Shown here piece by piece: positions 1 to 8,756 of a DNA stretch of 45,240 nt (the first letter of the stretch is position 1; every line of letters begins with the position of its first letter). Origin of the DNA: Ideonella sp. B508-1 (lineage in GTDB: Bacteria; Pseudomonadota; Gammaproteobacteria; Burkholderiales; Burkholderiaceae_C); the NCBI RefSeq assembly GCF_000333615.1, contig NZ_BADL01000114.1, forward strand, positions 1-45,240, given 5' to 3'. The notes beneath the pieces are model-generated. The model ran no database searches. It worked only from the letters and a program-made list of their open reading frames with translations, and was not told where the DNA came from. The position numbers were made by a program, and so were the translations under genes.

Positions 1-920
1 GCAGGCGCTCTGGAGGTGCCGTTGATGTTGGTGAGGCGGCGGATGGGCTCGAACAGCAGCGACATGGCCGTGACGAAGCCGAAGAACTCGCCCGGGGTGA
101 GCAGGTTGCGCGCGGACAGCGTCATGACGACGAAGATGACCCCGGACACCGCCAACGCCGCCAGCACCTGCACCAGCGGCACATTGGCCGACTGCACCCG
201 CACCGCGCGCATGCTGGCGCGCCGCAGGTCCTCGCTGAGCTGGTTGAAGCGACCGGACTCGTAGTCGCGGGCGCCGAAGATCTTGAGTTCCTTCACGCCG
301 CTGAGGCCCGCCTCCAGCTGGCCGGCCAGTTGCCCGGCCAGGGTGCGCATGGCCTCGTTGGACACCCGCAGCTTGCGGCTGGCCACGCGGATCAGGATGG
401 CCACCACCGGCGCCACCAGCAGGATCAGCAGGGTCAGGTGCCAGGCCAGCAGGAAGAGCTTGACCGTCAGGCCGATGATGATCAGGGTGTCGCGGATGAC
501 GATGATCCAGGCCGAGGACAGGGCCTGGCTGAGCAGCGGGATGTCGTTGAGGATGCTGCTCAGCATGCGCCCGTGGGAGCGCGACTGGTGCTCGGCCAGC
601 GGCAGCCCCGTCTGATGGCGGAAGACCTCCTGGCGCAGGTCCGACATGGCGTGCTGGGCCACCGCCTGGCTGGCCACGTTGGCCACATAGTCCACCAGGC
701 CCTTGGCGGCGAAGGTCAGGGCCAGCAGCAGCGGCAGGCGCCAGCCGGCCTGCGGGTCCTTGCCGATCAGGCCCTTGTCCACCAGGTGCTGCAGCAGCGT
801 GGGCACCAGGGGCTCCAGTGCCGCGGCCGCCGCCATGGCCAGCAGGGCCAGGGCCGCGGTGCGCCAGTAGGGCCGGGTGTAGCCCAGCAGGCGACGATAG
901 ACCTGGACGGAATCGTTCAT
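1..920 (-). CDS. msbA: Lipid A export ABC transporter MsbA, N-terminal part (cut by window edge)
   Basis: About 306 codons are visible from the ATG at 920; the rest, including the nucleotide-binding domain, lies beyond the left edge. What is seen is a type I ABC exporter membrane domain: hydrophobic helices near residues 15-40, 55-75, 130-185 and 245-290, with polar stretches such as SDLRQEVFRHQ between them. MsbA flips core-lipid A across the inner membrane as a homodimer. The assignment to MsbA rather than another exporter rests on resemblance to the MsbA membrane domain (FRHQTGLPLAEHQSRS, KELKIFGARDYE). The start overlaps the stop of the upstream phosphatase gene as ATGA, so the two are translationally coupled. 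The last few residues before the edge (NGTSRAP) look out of frame relative to the family, where NGTLQ would be expected, so a one-base error near position 15 is possible. Confidence 0.85.
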   Translation of the reverse strand, partial: MNDSVQVYRRLLGYTRPYWRTAALALLAMAAAAALEPLVPTLLQHLVDKGLIGKDPQAGWRLPLLLALTFAAKGLVDYVANVASQAVAQHAMSDLRQEVFRHQTGLPLAEHQSRSHGRMLSSILNDIPLLSQALSSAWIIVIRDTLIIIGLTVKLFLLAWHLTLLILLVAPVVAILIRVASRKLRVSNEAMRTLAGQLAGQLEAGLSGVKELKIFGARDYESGRFNQLSEDLRRASMRAVRVQSANVPLVQVLAALAVSGVIFVVMTLSARNLLTPGEFFGFVTAMSLLFEPIRRLTNINGTSRAP

Positions 921-1612
921 TCTCGGCGCAGCACCTTGTCGACGAACCAGGTGCCCAGCTTGGACTTGCGGCGCTGGTCGTACTCGGCCTGCAAGGCTTC
1001 CGGGTCGTAGACGTTCTGCACCCAGTCCAGGAAGGCGATCGGCCGGGCGCGGTGGGCCGCCAGGTAGGCCTCGAAGAAATAGTCCAGCCGGCCGGTGTTG
1101 CCGAACTGGAAATGGCCATAGCGCCAGCTCAGTTCGGTGAGCTTCTCGATGGGGTCGCCAAGATGGAAGTGACGGTACAGCGCCGAGGCCAGGCCCGCGC
1201 GGTCCGCCCCCGACTTGCAATGCAGCATGGCCGGGTACTCGATGGTCTGGAAGGCGTCGCGCAGGGCCAACACCTCATCCACCCGCGGCATGCGCCGCGA
1301 GCCCAGGGAGAAGCTGATCAGCTTCAGGCCCAGGCGGCGGCAGGCATCGGCCTCCAGGGCGTAGGACCCCTGCCCCAGGTTTTCGCCGCGCAGGTTCAGC
1401 ACGGTGCGGATGCCCAGGGTCTTGCGATAGCGTCGCAGCTGAGCCGGGCTGGGCTGGCTCAGCCGGTACATGCCCCCGCCCAGGTGATGCAGGTTGTTGT
1501 ACAGGGCCCGGAATGCACCATGGTCCACCAGGTACATGTCAAGGCGGGCGATCCACCGGCCCAGGCGTGTCTTGAGGTTGTGGCGCATGAAAGAGGGAGC
1601 GGAGCACGACAT
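917..1612 (-). CDS. Dual-specificity / tyrosine phosphatase-like protein
   Basis: 231 residues. The signature HCKSGADRAG (His131, Cys132, Arg138) is a Cys-X5-Arg phosphatase P-loop, with Asp137 inside the loop as in the DSP/Siw14-like group. The segment YRLSQPSPAQLRRY followed by VLNLRGE at 71-77 is typical of the same fold. There is no signal peptide or membrane helix, so a cytoplasmic enzyme is likely. The start at 1612 is supported by GGGGAG five bases upstream. It overlaps msbA by ATGA, which suggests a role linked to envelope lipid or polysaccharide export. The substrate (phosphotyrosine, inositol phosphate or a sugar-lipid phosphate) cannot be told from sequence. Confidence 0.8.
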   Translation of the reverse strand: MSCSAPSFMRHNLKTRLGRWIARLDMYLVDHGAFRALYNNLHHLGGGMYRLSQPSPAQLRRYRKTLGIRTVLNLRGENLGQGSYALEADACRRLGLKLISFSLGSRRMPRVDEVLALRDAFQTIEYPAMLHCKSGADRAGLASALYRHFHLGDPIEKLTELSWRYGHFQFGNTGRLDYFFEAYLAAHRARPIAFLDWVQNVYDPEALQAEYDQRRKSKLGTWFVDKVLRRE

Positions 1613-1627
1613 GCGCTCCCCAGGACG

Positions 1628-1651
1628 AAAGGGCCGGATTTTATCCGGCCC
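1628..1651 (-). terminator. Probable intrinsic terminator after nrdJ
   Basis: A perfect 9-bp stem (GGGCCGGAT/ATCCGGCCC, 1631-1651) with a 3-base loop follows the nrdJ stop at 1658. In the minus-strand transcript it is followed by only a short U run (TTTCG). The stem is strong and the tail weak, so termination may be partial and allow read-through into the phosphatase-msbA pair. Confidence 0.6.
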
Positions 1652-1657
1652 GCCCGC

Positions 1658-4576
1658 TCAGCCGCACTGGCCAACGTAGCCGCAGGCGGTGCAGAAGTCG
1701 CAGCCGTCCTTGTGGATCAGGGTGCTGTTGCCACATTCCGGGCAGGGCTTTCCGGCCATCGGCGTCACCGTCTCGGCCGCGTGGGCCTTGGCGGCCGGGG
1801 CCTGCAGGATGCCCATCTCGCGCAGCGGGAAGCCCTGGTCGTCCAGCACGCCCAGCATGGCGTAGCGGTGGATGATCAGCCGGGCCACATAGGCCACGGT
1901 GCTGGGCCAGACCTGCTGGCGCTTCTCGCCCGGCACCGGCGCCATGAAGTGGCCCAGCGGCTCGCCGACATTGAGCAGCTTGCGCAGCTTCATGCCGATC
2001 CAGGCCGGGTCGATCACCCGCATGTCCAGCGACAGCAGGCGGGCCAGGCCGTCCAGCGCCTTGGGATAGTTGCCCGAGAAGCCGACCGCGCAGGGCCGGG
2101 TCACATAGCCCGAGGCCGACTCGGTGCTGGCCAGGGCCACTTCCTTGAGCGTCAGCGTGAAGGCCTCGCCGGTGGCGGGGTTGTCCACGTCCACCGCCCA
2201 GGCCAGGGTGCCGGCGGTGGTGGTGCGGGGTTCCTCGCGGCTGAACATGGCGTCCAGCACCGGGGTCGGGCCACCCTCCTCCAGTGCGCCCAGCTCTTCG
2301 CAGCGCCAGCGGATGACGGCGGCGGTGGCTGCCACCACGCCCGGGAACAGGCGCTTCTCGCCCGAGGGCGGGAAGGCCATCTCGAAGGCGCGCTCCTCGG
2401 CCACGGTGGCCAGGGCATCGAGCTTGAGCTTGAGCCACTGCGGGTCGTTGACCCGCATGTCCATCGACAGCGTCTTGGCCAGGGCGCCCAGGCCGCGCGG
2501 CTGCTCGGCGCCGTTGACCCAGACCTCGAAGGGCAGGTTCTTGCCAAACAGGCCGCCATCCGGCCCCTCGGCCGGGGTTTCGCCGACAAACAGCGCAAAG
2601 TCGCCGTGCGGGTGCTGGATCATGTAGCTCCAGGCCGGGTTGCCGGCGCGCATCTCCGGCCGGCCGGGCCAGCGCATGGAAGTGAGCACCGGCTTGGGCA
2701 GCTTCTCCAGCTTCAGGCGCTGGTTGGCACCGTCGGTGGTCAGCGGTGCGGGCTGGGCGGCCGCGGTGGCGCTGGGCTCCACGCTCAGCACCGAGCCCAG
2801 CACCGCATTGGGCCGGTAGGTGGCCAGGCCCTTGAGGCCGCTCTGCCAGGCCGTCAGGTACAGATCCTGGAAGTCGGCATAGGGGTAGTCGGCCGGCACG
2901 TTGACCGTCTTGGAGATCGAGGTGTCGATGCAGGGGGCCACCGCGGCCACCATCAGGGCGTGGGCCTCGGCGCTCATCTCCAGCGCGGTGACGAAGGCCT
3001 CGGTCAGCGGCGCCTCGACGCCCTTGAGGTGGCGGTACAGGCGCCAGGCGTGGTCCTCCACCGCGTATTCCTTGAAGCTGCCATCGGGCATGCGCTTCTT
3101 GCGGGTGTAGGTCCAGCTGAAGGCCGGCTCGATGCCGTTGGAGGCGTTGTCGGCAAAGGCCAGGCTGATGGTGCCGGTCGGGGCGATGGACAGCAGGTGC
3201 GAGTTGCGCAGGCCGTGGGTGCGGATGCGGTCCTTGACCGCCTGCGGCAGGCGCGAGGCGAAGGTGCCGCGCGACAGGTACATGTCGGCGTTGAACAGCG
3301 GGAAGGCGCCGCGTTCGGCCGCCAGGTCCACGCTGGCGTTGTAGGCGCCGTCGCGCATCACCTCGGAGATGCGGCGGGCCATGTCGCGCGCCTCGGGCGT
3401 GTCGTAGCGCAGGCCCAGCATCACCAGGGCGTCCCCCAGGCCGGTGAAGCCCAGGCCGACGCGGCGCTTGTTGGCCGCCTCCTGGCGCTGGCGCTCCAGC
3501 GGCCAGACGGTCACGTCCAGCACGTTGTCCAGCATGCGGGTGGCCACCTTGACCACCTCGACGAAGGCAGCCTCGTCGAAGCTGGCATCGGCCTCGAAGG
3601 GTTGGCGCACGAAATGCGTCAGGTCGATCGAGCCCAGGCAGCAGCAGCCATAGGGCGGCAGCGGCTGTTCGGCGCAGGGGTTGGTGGCCGAGATGGATTC
3701 GCAGTAGCTGAGGTTGTTGTCCTGGTTGATGCGGTCCAGGAAGAGCACGCCCGGCTCGGCGTGGTCATAGGTGGAGCGCATGATCTGGTCCCACAGCGCC
3801 GTGGCCGGCAGCTTGCGGTAGACCCACAGGCCGTCGCCACGCTGAAAGGCCCCGGCCTTCTTCTGCTTGTCGCCCGGCTCGGCACGGTGGGTCAGCTCCA
3901 CGTCGGCCCCCGCCTGCACCGCCTTCATGAACTCGTCGGTCACGCCCACCGAGATGTTGAAGTTGCGCAGATCGCCCTGGTCCTTGGCGTGGATGAATTC
4001 CTCGATGTCCGGGTGGTCGCAGCGCAACACGCCCATCTGGGCGCCGCGGCGGGCGCCGGCGGATTCCACCGTCTCGCAGGAGCGGTCGAAGACCCGCATG
4101 TAGCTCACCGGGCCGGAGGCGCTGGACTGGGTAGAGCCCACCCAGGCGCCCTTGGGCCGGATGCGGGAGAAGTCGTAGCCCACGCCACCGCCCCGGCGCA
4201 TGGTCTCGGCCGCCTCGGTCAGCGCGGTATAGATGCCCGGAAAGCCCTCTTCATCCGAGGCGATGGAGTCGCCCACCGGCTGGACGAAACAGTTGATCAG
4301 GGTGGCCGTCAGGTCGGTGCCGGCGGCGGAGTTGATGCGGCCGGCCGGCACGAAGCCACGGCGCTGCGCCTCCAGGAACCGGGCCTCCCAGTGGGCCCGC
4401 TGCTCGGCCGGCTCATGGGCCGCCAGCGCGCGGGCGATGCGAGCACGCACTTCCTCCAGAGACCGCTCATCGCCTTTGGCGTACTTCTCGATCAGCACCT
4501 CTTCGCTGATGGGTTGCGCAGGCAGGCTGTCCAACAGGGAAACCTGGCGGGGGGCGGCGTGGCGGGTTTTGCTCAT
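1658..4576 (-). CDS. nrdJ: Class II (adenosylcobalamin-dependent) ribonucleoside-diphosphate reductase
   Basis: 972 residues, the usual length for the long NrdJ form. It reduces ribonucleotides to deoxyribonucleotides using a thiyl radical made from coenzyme B12, and works with or without oxygen. Visible marks are Cys96 (TLINCF) as redox cysteine, the radical/catalytic motif NPCAE at 299-303 (Asn299, Cys301, Glu303), the phosphate-binding region [10 protein letters not shown], and a C-terminal Cys cluster (Cys945, 948, 959, 962, 965, 971) that binds zinc and relays reducing equivalents. The middle part (about 600-890) carries two TSCPD-like repeats ([12 protein letters not shown] and [12 protein letters not shown]). 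The start lacks a good Shine-Dalgarno sequence and sits just below a leader hairpin. The upstream region has an FNR-type box. No cobalamin riboswitch was recognised. Confidence 0.95.
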   Translation of the reverse strand: MSKTRHAAPRQVSLLDSLPAQPISEEVLIEKYAKGDERSLEEVRARIARALAAHEPAEQRAHWEARFLEAQRRGFVPAGRINSAAGTDLTATLINCFVQPVGDSIASDEEGFPGIYTALTEAAETMRRGGGVGYDFSRIRPKGAWVGSTQSSASGPVSYMRVFDRSCETVESAGARRGAQMGVLRCDHPDIEEFIHAKDQGDLRNFNISVGVTDEFMKAVQAGADVELTHRAEPGDKQKKAGAFQRGDGLWVYRKLPATALWDQIMRSTYDHAEPGVLFLDRINQDNNLSYCESISATNPCAEQPLPPYGCCCLGSIDLTHFVRQPFEADASFDEAAFVEVVKVATRMLDNVLDVTVWPLERQRQEAANKRRVGLGFTGLGDALVMLGLRYDTPEARDMARRISEVMRDGAYNASVDLAAERGAFPLFNADMYLSRGTFASRLPQAVKDRIRTHGLRNSHLLSIAPTGTISLAFADNASNGIEPAFSWTYTRKKRMPDGSFKEYAVEDHAWRLYRHLKGVEAPLTEAFVTALEMSAEAHALMVAAVAPCIDTSISKTVNVPADYPYADFQDLYLTAWQSGLKGLATYRPNAVLGSVLSVEPSATAAAQPAPLTTDGANQRLKLEKLPKPVLTSMRWPGRPEMRAGNPAWSYMIQHPHGDFALFVGETPAEGPDGGLFGKNLPFEVWVNGAEQPRGLGALAKTLSMDMRVNDPQWLKLKLDALATVAEERAFEMAFPPSGEKRLFPGVVAATAAVIRWRCEELGALEEGGPTPVLDAMFSREEPRTTTAGTLAWAVDVDNPATGEAFTLTLKEVALASTESASGYVTRPCAVGFSGNYPKALDGLARLLSLDMRVIDPAWIGMKLRKLLNVGEPLGHFMAPVPGEKRQQVWPSTVAYVARLIIHRYAMLGVLDDQGFPLREMGILQAPAAKAHAAETVTPMAGKPCPECGNSTLIHKDGCDFCTACGYVGQCG

Positions 4577-4587
4577 GGGCGTGGCGT

Positions 4588-4614
4588 CTCGGACTGTTCA
4601 AAAAACCAGCCGAG
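4588..4614 (-). other. Leader hairpin just upstream of the nrdJ start
   Basis: CTCGG/CCGAG plus CTG/CAG pair around a 10-base loop that holds six T residues on the minus strand; one base is bulged. It ends 12 bases before the nrdJ ATG, close enough to affect ribosome access. Whether it has a function is unknown. Confidence 0.3.
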
Positions 4615-4622
4615 GATGATGC

Positions 4623-4811
4623 GCCAATCGGGCCGCGCCGGACAGTCTTGACATTCCGATCCGGCCGTCGGGAACACCAGAAGTTGGCCCAGCGCAAAGA
4701 GTTGCGGGATCGCGCCCGGGCTGGTCACGAAGCTTGCAAGACCCCGCTCGGTCAGGGGCCAATCGCTTGACTGTGATCAAGTTACATCCGCGCGGGCTGG
4801 CCAATCGGGCC
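4623..4811. repeat. Spaced repeats GCCAATCG(GGCC) in the nrdJ / small-protein intergenic region
   Basis: The 12-mer GCCAATCGGGCC occurs at 4623-4634 and again at 4800-4811, and the 8-base core GCCAATCG occurs a third time at 4758-4765. The second and third copies are 42 bp apart, about four helical turns, and flank the FNR-type box at 4767-4780. They are all in the same orientation. They may be binding sites for a regulator of one or both divergent genes; no known consensus was matched. Confidence 0.4.
4767..4780. promoter_or_regulatory. FNR/Anr-type binding site
   Basis: TTGACTGTGATCAA matches the FNR/Crp-family half-sites TTGAT-N4-ATCAA with one mismatch. It lies 53 bp upstream of the ATG at 4834 and about 190 bp upstream of nrdJ. 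If it acts at the usual -41.5 position on the rightward gene, the transcript would start near 4815, leaving a leader of about 19 bases. No strong -10 hexamer was seen on either side, so the direction of control is open. Oxygen-linked control would suit a B12-dependent reductase. Confidence 0.6.
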
Positions 4812-4833
4812 ATCCGGCCGCACACTCTCGGAC

Positions 4834-5220
4834 ATGGCATCCGTGATCCCCATCAAGTCAGACCTTTCCGGCGAGGCGTCCGCAGGCTGCGGCGCCTGCT
4901 TCCACAGCAGCATGGGCCCCGTGTGCCACAGCGCCTGCGAGCATCCGCGGGAAGCGGCCCCGGTCCTGAGCGGCCCCAGCGACCGGGTGCAGCATGTGCT
5001 GGCAGCCCTGGAACATGCCCTGGGCCCGCTGCACCAGCTGGGTGAGACCGACGCCCCGCCGCTGTCCCTGGTGCGTGCCCTGCATCTGGCCGACGGCGAG
5101 GCCGAGCTGACCCTGGCCGTGGCCCCTCGCTGCGGCGGCGCCCTGCTGGCTGACGCGGCCTTCGACACCCTGCGCCGGCTGCTGCCGGACACCGACATCT
5201 ACGTTCGCCACGCCGGCTGA
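4834..5220 (+). CDS. Small Cys-rich protein with MIP18/DUF59-like C-terminal half
   Basis: 128 residues, not a family I can name with certainty. The N-terminal part has a CX2CX8CX3C cluster (Cys19, 22, 31, 35), suited to a metal or Fe-S centre. The C-terminal half (about 75-126) runs LSLVRALHLADGEAELTL, then a Cys at 100 in APRCGG, then an amphipathic helix and DTDIYVRHA. This order resembles the small Fe-S-assembly MIP18 (DUF59) fold, where a single Cys follows the second strand. It is divergent from nrdJ and lies behind the FNR-type box, so low-oxygen expression is plausible. No good Shine-Dalgarno sequence is seen. The function is unknown; a metal-centre carrier is a guess. Confidence 0.6.
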   Translation: MASVIPIKSDLSGEASAGCGACFHSSMGPVCHSACEHPREAAPVLSGPSDRVQHVLAALEHALGPLHQLGETDAPPLSLVRALHLADGEAELTLAVAPRCGGALLADAAFDTLRRLLPDTDIYVRHAG

Positions 5221-5278
5221 GGCCGACGATGCGGGCCGACTGCCCGATACTGCGGGCTCCTGGGCTCCTCTGTCGCGC

Positions 5279-6421
5279 ATGACCTCCCACCGCCCGCCGG
5301 ACCTGATCCGGCAACTGCTGTCGGTGCTCACCCTGCTGGTCCTGATCGGGGGCAGCCTGTGGGTGATGCAACCCTTCGTGGCGCCGCTGATCTGGGCCGC
5401 CATGATCACCGTGGCCACCTGGCCCACCCTGCTGTGGCTGCAGCGCCGCCTGGGGAACCGCCGCGGCCTGGCCACCCTGGCCATGCTGCTGCTGCTGCTG
5501 CTCGGCCTGTTCGTGCCCCTGACCCTGGCCATCGTCACCATGGTGAGCCACGCCGACGAGGCCCTGGAGTGGCTCAAGGGGCTGGACCCGTCCCAGATGG
5601 TCGACCCACCCGCCTGGGTGGCCACCCTGCCCATGGTGGGCGAGCGGGTGGCCCAGGCCTGGCGTGACACCGTCCAGGGTGGCGGCGCGGCCCTGGCCGC
5701 CAAGCTGGCGCCCTATGCCGGCACGCTGGCCAAGGCGGCCCTGCGCCAGGTCGGCGCCCTGGGGGCGGTGGGCCTGCAGTTCCTGCTGACGGTGGCCATC
5801 TGCGGCGTGCTCTACCTGCAAGGCGAGATCGGCGCGCGCGGGGTGACCCGCTTCGCCCACCGTCTGGCCGGCGAGCGCGGCGTGCGCATGGTGCACCTGG
5901 CCGCCCACGCGGCACGCGGTGTGGCGCTGGGCGTGGTGGTCACCGCCGTCGCACAGGCGGTGCTGGGAGGCATCGGCGTGGCCGTGGCCGGCGTGCCAGG
6001 CGCCATGGTGCTGACCACCATCATGTTCCTCCTGACCATCGCCCAGATCGGCCCGCTGCCGGTGCTGCTGAGCTGCTGCGGCTGGCTGCTGTGGTCCGGC
6101 CACACCGGCGCGGCCATCGGCCTGCTGCTGTGGTCCGGCGTGGTGGGCACCATCGACAACCTGCTGCGCCCCTGGTTGATCCGCAAGGGTGCGGACCTGC
6201 CGCTGCTGCTGATCTTTGCCGGCGTGATCGGCGGCCTGGTGGCCTTCGGCCTGCTGGGCATCTTCATCGGCCCGGTGGTGCTGGCCGTGACCTACACCCT
6301 GATGGGCTCCTGGATGGACGAGGAGCCCGGCGCCGATGCCGAAGCTGTCAGCCGCGCGGCGACTGAGGCGTTGAACCAGGAGGACGCGCTGCGTTCCCCC
6401 GCTTCAGGAGACTCCCCATGA
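5279..6421 (+). CDS. AI-2E family (PerM/YdiK-like) inner-membrane transporter
   Basis: 380 residues with about eight hydrophobic segments. There is a paired helix near the N terminus (LLSVLTLLVLIGGSLWVM), a periplasmic-like middle region (about 85-150), and the family's C-terminal signature around IDNLLRPWLIRKGADLP followed by GLLGIFIGPVVLAV. Members are called autoinducer-2 exporters, but many move other small solutes or ions, so no substrate is assigned. The stop overlaps the next start (ATGA at 6418), so it is probably co-translated with the DUF3016 gene. Confidence 0.88.
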   Translation: MTSHRPPDLIRQLLSVLTLLVLIGGSLWVMQPFVAPLIWAAMITVATWPTLLWLQRRLGNRRGLATLAMLLLLLLGLFVPLTLAIVTMVSHADEALEWLKGLDPSQMVDPPAWVATLPMVGERVAQAWRDTVQGGGAALAAKLAPYAGTLAKAALRQVGALGAVGLQFLLTVAICGVLYLQGEIGARGVTRFAHRLAGERGVRMVHLAAHAARGVALGVVVTAVAQAVLGGIGVAVAGVPGAMVLTTIMFLLTIAQIGPLPVLLSCCGWLLWSGHTGAAIGLLLWSGVVGTIDNLLRPWLIRKGADLPLLLIFAGVIGGLVAFGLLGIFIGPVVLAVTYTLMGSWMDEEPGADAEAVSRAATEALNQEDALRSPASGDSP

Positions 6422-6915
6422 TGCCTTCACTGCCCTGGCGCCGGGCCACTCTGGCGGCGCCCCTGCTCTGTGCCCTGGGCTCGGCCCATGCCGGCACCGT
6501 GACGGTGGAATTCCTTCACCCGGAAAACTACACGGACGTCCATGTCGAAGGCGATGTGAACGTGCAGGTGCTGCAGCCCCTGGCCCAGGGACTCAAGCGT
6601 CTGGGCCAGCGCCTGCCGGCCGATCAGACCCTGGCCATCCAGGTCAGCAACATCGACCTGGCCGGCGACTGGCGGCCACCGCCCCGGCTGGGTCTGGAGG
6701 TGCGCGTGATGACCCCCGCGAGCTGGCCCCGCATCGACCTGCACTACCAGCTCAAGGACGCCTCGGGCCGGGATCTCCAGGCCGGCGATGCCGAGATCAA
6801 GGACATGGGCTACCAGGACAACATCACCACCCTGATCGACAGCACGCCCCTGCGCTACGAGCAGAAGATGTTGCGCGACTGGTTCAACCGGACGTTCCCC
6901 GATCCCAGACCCTGA
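6418..6915 (+). CDS. DUF3016 domain exported protein
   Basis: 165 residues with a clear signal peptide, residues 1-26 ending AHA before Gly. The mature part follows the DUF3016 pattern: VTVEFLHPENYTDV near the start, a segment LAIQVSNIDLAGDWRP, and the C-terminal YEQKMLRDWFNRTFP. The family is periplasmic and has no known function. It is translationally coupled to the AI-2E-type permease, which is the only clue to its role. Confidence 0.85.
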   Translation: MMPSLPWRRATLAAPLLCALGSAHAGTVTVEFLHPENYTDVHVEGDVNVQVLQPLAQGLKRLGQRLPADQTLAIQVSNIDLAGDWRPPPRLGLEVRVMTPASWPRIDLHYQLKDASGRDLQAGDAEIKDMGYQDNITTLIDSTPLRYEQKMLRDWFNRTFPDPRP

Positions 6916-7006
6916 TCCCTAGGCCGCAGGCGCTCGGCCCGCCTGCAAGCATCGGTAAACCGGGTAGAGTGGCGCACCATTTTTGGCGTCATCCTGCAGT
7001 CATCCG

Positions 7007-8740
7007 ATGCGTCTTCCCAATCTGCTGGCCACCGCACGCGGCCGCCTGACCGCGTTCTTCCTGCTGTACCTGACCGAGGGCATCCCACTGGGTTTTGCCG
7101 CCACAGCGGTGGCCACCCAGCTGCGCCGACAGGGGGTGGGGCCCGCCGAGATCGGTGCCTTCGTGGGCGCCTTCTACCTGCCCTGGGCCTTCAAATGGGC
7201 CTACGGCCCTGTGGTGGACGTGTTCGCCTCGGCCCGGCTGGGGCGGCGCCGCGGCTGGATCCTGGGCATGCAGATCATGATGGTCGTGACCCTGCTGTCC
7301 ACCGTGATGCTGGACCTGCCGCGTCAGCTGGGCCTGTTCACGGTCATCCTGCTGGTGCACAACGTCTTCTCGGCGACCCAGGACGTGGCCATCGATGCGC
7401 TGGCCGTCAACACCCTGCAGGAGCATGAGCGCGCCACCGCCAACGGCATGATGTTCGCCGGCGCCAGCCTGGGCCAGGCGGTGGGCGGCAGTGGCGCCCT
7501 CTTCGTCGCGGCCCAGTTCGGCTTCCAGAGCTCCTTCTACTTCGTCTGCGGCGCCATCCTGCTGGTGACGCTGTTCGTGGTGCTGCCCTTGAAGGAAGCG
7601 CCGGACCCGGCCTGGGAGACCAAGCGCGGCGGGGGCGTGCACGCGGCGCTGCGCGAGATGCTGAGCTTCGTGGTCAACGCCTTCCGCTCCTTCGTGGGCA
7701 CGCGCGGCGCCTTCGCCGGCCTGGGCATGGCCCTGCTGCCACCCGGGGCCATGTGCCTGGGCCTGGCACTGCAGAGCAATCTGGCCGTGGAACTCGGCCT
7801 GTCGGACGACCAGGTGGCCTGGCTGAACCTGTGGTCCACCGTCATCGGTGCGGCGGGCTGCGTGGTAGGCGGCCTCATCTCGGACCGGGTGGACCGCCGC
7901 AAGGCGCTCAACGTCTACATCCTGCTGATGAGCGTGCCGGTGCTGGTGCTGTCCTTCATCCTGCAGCGCGAAGGCTGGATCACCGCCGACGCCAACAAGA
8001 CCGGTCTGCACAACGCGGCACTGGGCTTTCTGGTGGTGGCCTTCTGGGTCGCCACCCTCAGCTACTCCCTGTTCAACGGCATGATGTACAGCACGGCCAA
8101 CGCCATCTTCATGGACGTGACCAACCCAGCCGTGGCGGCCACCCAGTTCACCGCCTACATGGCCATGGCCAACCTGGCCATTTCCTACAGCTCAATCTGG
8201 CAGGGCATCGGCATCGAGTCCTGGGGCTATCCGAAGACCATGTTGATCGACGGCTTCTTCGGCCTGACCTACCTGCTGCTGCTGCCCTTCACCCGCCGCC
8301 GCCCCGGGGATCCCGAGGGCTTCACCGACAGTCTGGCCCCTCAGCGTGCCCGCAAGCTGGCCCTGGGCCTGGCGCTGATGTGCCTGGTCTGGCTGCCCGT
8401 GCACTTTGAGGAATCGCTGCTGGGCCCGGCCCAACCGATTGCCGGCGTGCTGTTCTCGCTGGTTTTCGTCGGCAGCGCGGTGGTGCTGCTGGCCGGTGGG
8501 GCGGTGCTGCTGAAGGCGCATCCCACGCTGGCCAGGACGGCCATGGGGTTCTCGGCCCTGACCGCCCTGCTGCTGCTGCGCAAGTTCCTGGACGACACCC
8601 CCGCCCCGGTGCAGGCCCTGGGCCACGTCCTGCTCTACCTCGTGCCCGCGCTGACCGCCGGGCTGCTGTGGCAGCTGGCCCGTCAGCCCTGGCGCGATCT
8701 GGCGCCCGAGCCCGATGCCGCCCTGGCGGCCGGGGCCTGA
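7007..8740 (+). CDS. MFS transporter, AmpG-like
   Basis: 577 residues from the ATG at 7007; an in-frame TTG at 6983 would add 8 residues with no hydrophobic or conserved content. The first helix FFLLYLTEGIPLGFAATAV and the following FKWAYGPVVDVF match the AmpG/muropeptide-permease branch of the major facilitator superfamily. About 14 hydrophobic segments are present, including extra helices after residue 440, as in AmpG. AmpG carries GlcNAc-anhydroMurNAc peptides into the cytoplasm for wall recycling. The substrate here is inferred only from family resemblance, and no recycling genes are adjacent. Confidence 0.75.
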   Translation: MRLPNLLATARGRLTAFFLLYLTEGIPLGFAATAVATQLRRQGVGPAEIGAFVGAFYLPWAFKWAYGPVVDVFASARLGRRRGWILGMQIMMVVTLLSTVMLDLPRQLGLFTVILLVHNVFSATQDVAIDALAVNTLQEHERATANGMMFAGASLGQAVGGSGALFVAAQFGFQSSFYFVCGAILLVTLFVVLPLKEAPDPAWETKRGGGVHAALREMLSFVVNAFRSFVGTRGAFAGLGMALLPPGAMCLGLALQSNLAVELGLSDDQVAWLNLWSTVIGAAGCVVGGLISDRVDRRKALNVYILLMSVPVLVLSFILQREGWITADANKTGLHNAALGFLVVAFWVATLSYSLFNGMMYSTANAIFMDVTNPAVAATQFTAYMAMANLAISYSSIWQGIGIESWGYPKTMLIDGFFGLTYLLLLPFTRRRPGDPEGFTDSLAPQRARKLALGLALMCLVWLPVHFEESLLGPAQPIAGVLFSLVFVGSAVVLLAGGAVLLKAHPTLARTAMGFSALTALLLLRKFLDDTPAPVQALGHVLLYLVPALTAGLLWQLARQPWRDLAPEPDAALAAGA

Positions 8741-8756
8741 GGCAGGAGCCCGAACC

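Noticed and set aside
818..4651. Very long plus-strand open frame opposite nrdJ
   Set aside because: It is antisense to a full, well-conserved nrdJ, has low-complexity Gly/Ala/Arg/His/Gln composition and no family match; it is a GC-rich shadow frame.
4577..4833. Cobalamin riboswitch upstream of nrdJ
   Set aside because: The conserved B12-box and core helices could not be found in either orientation.
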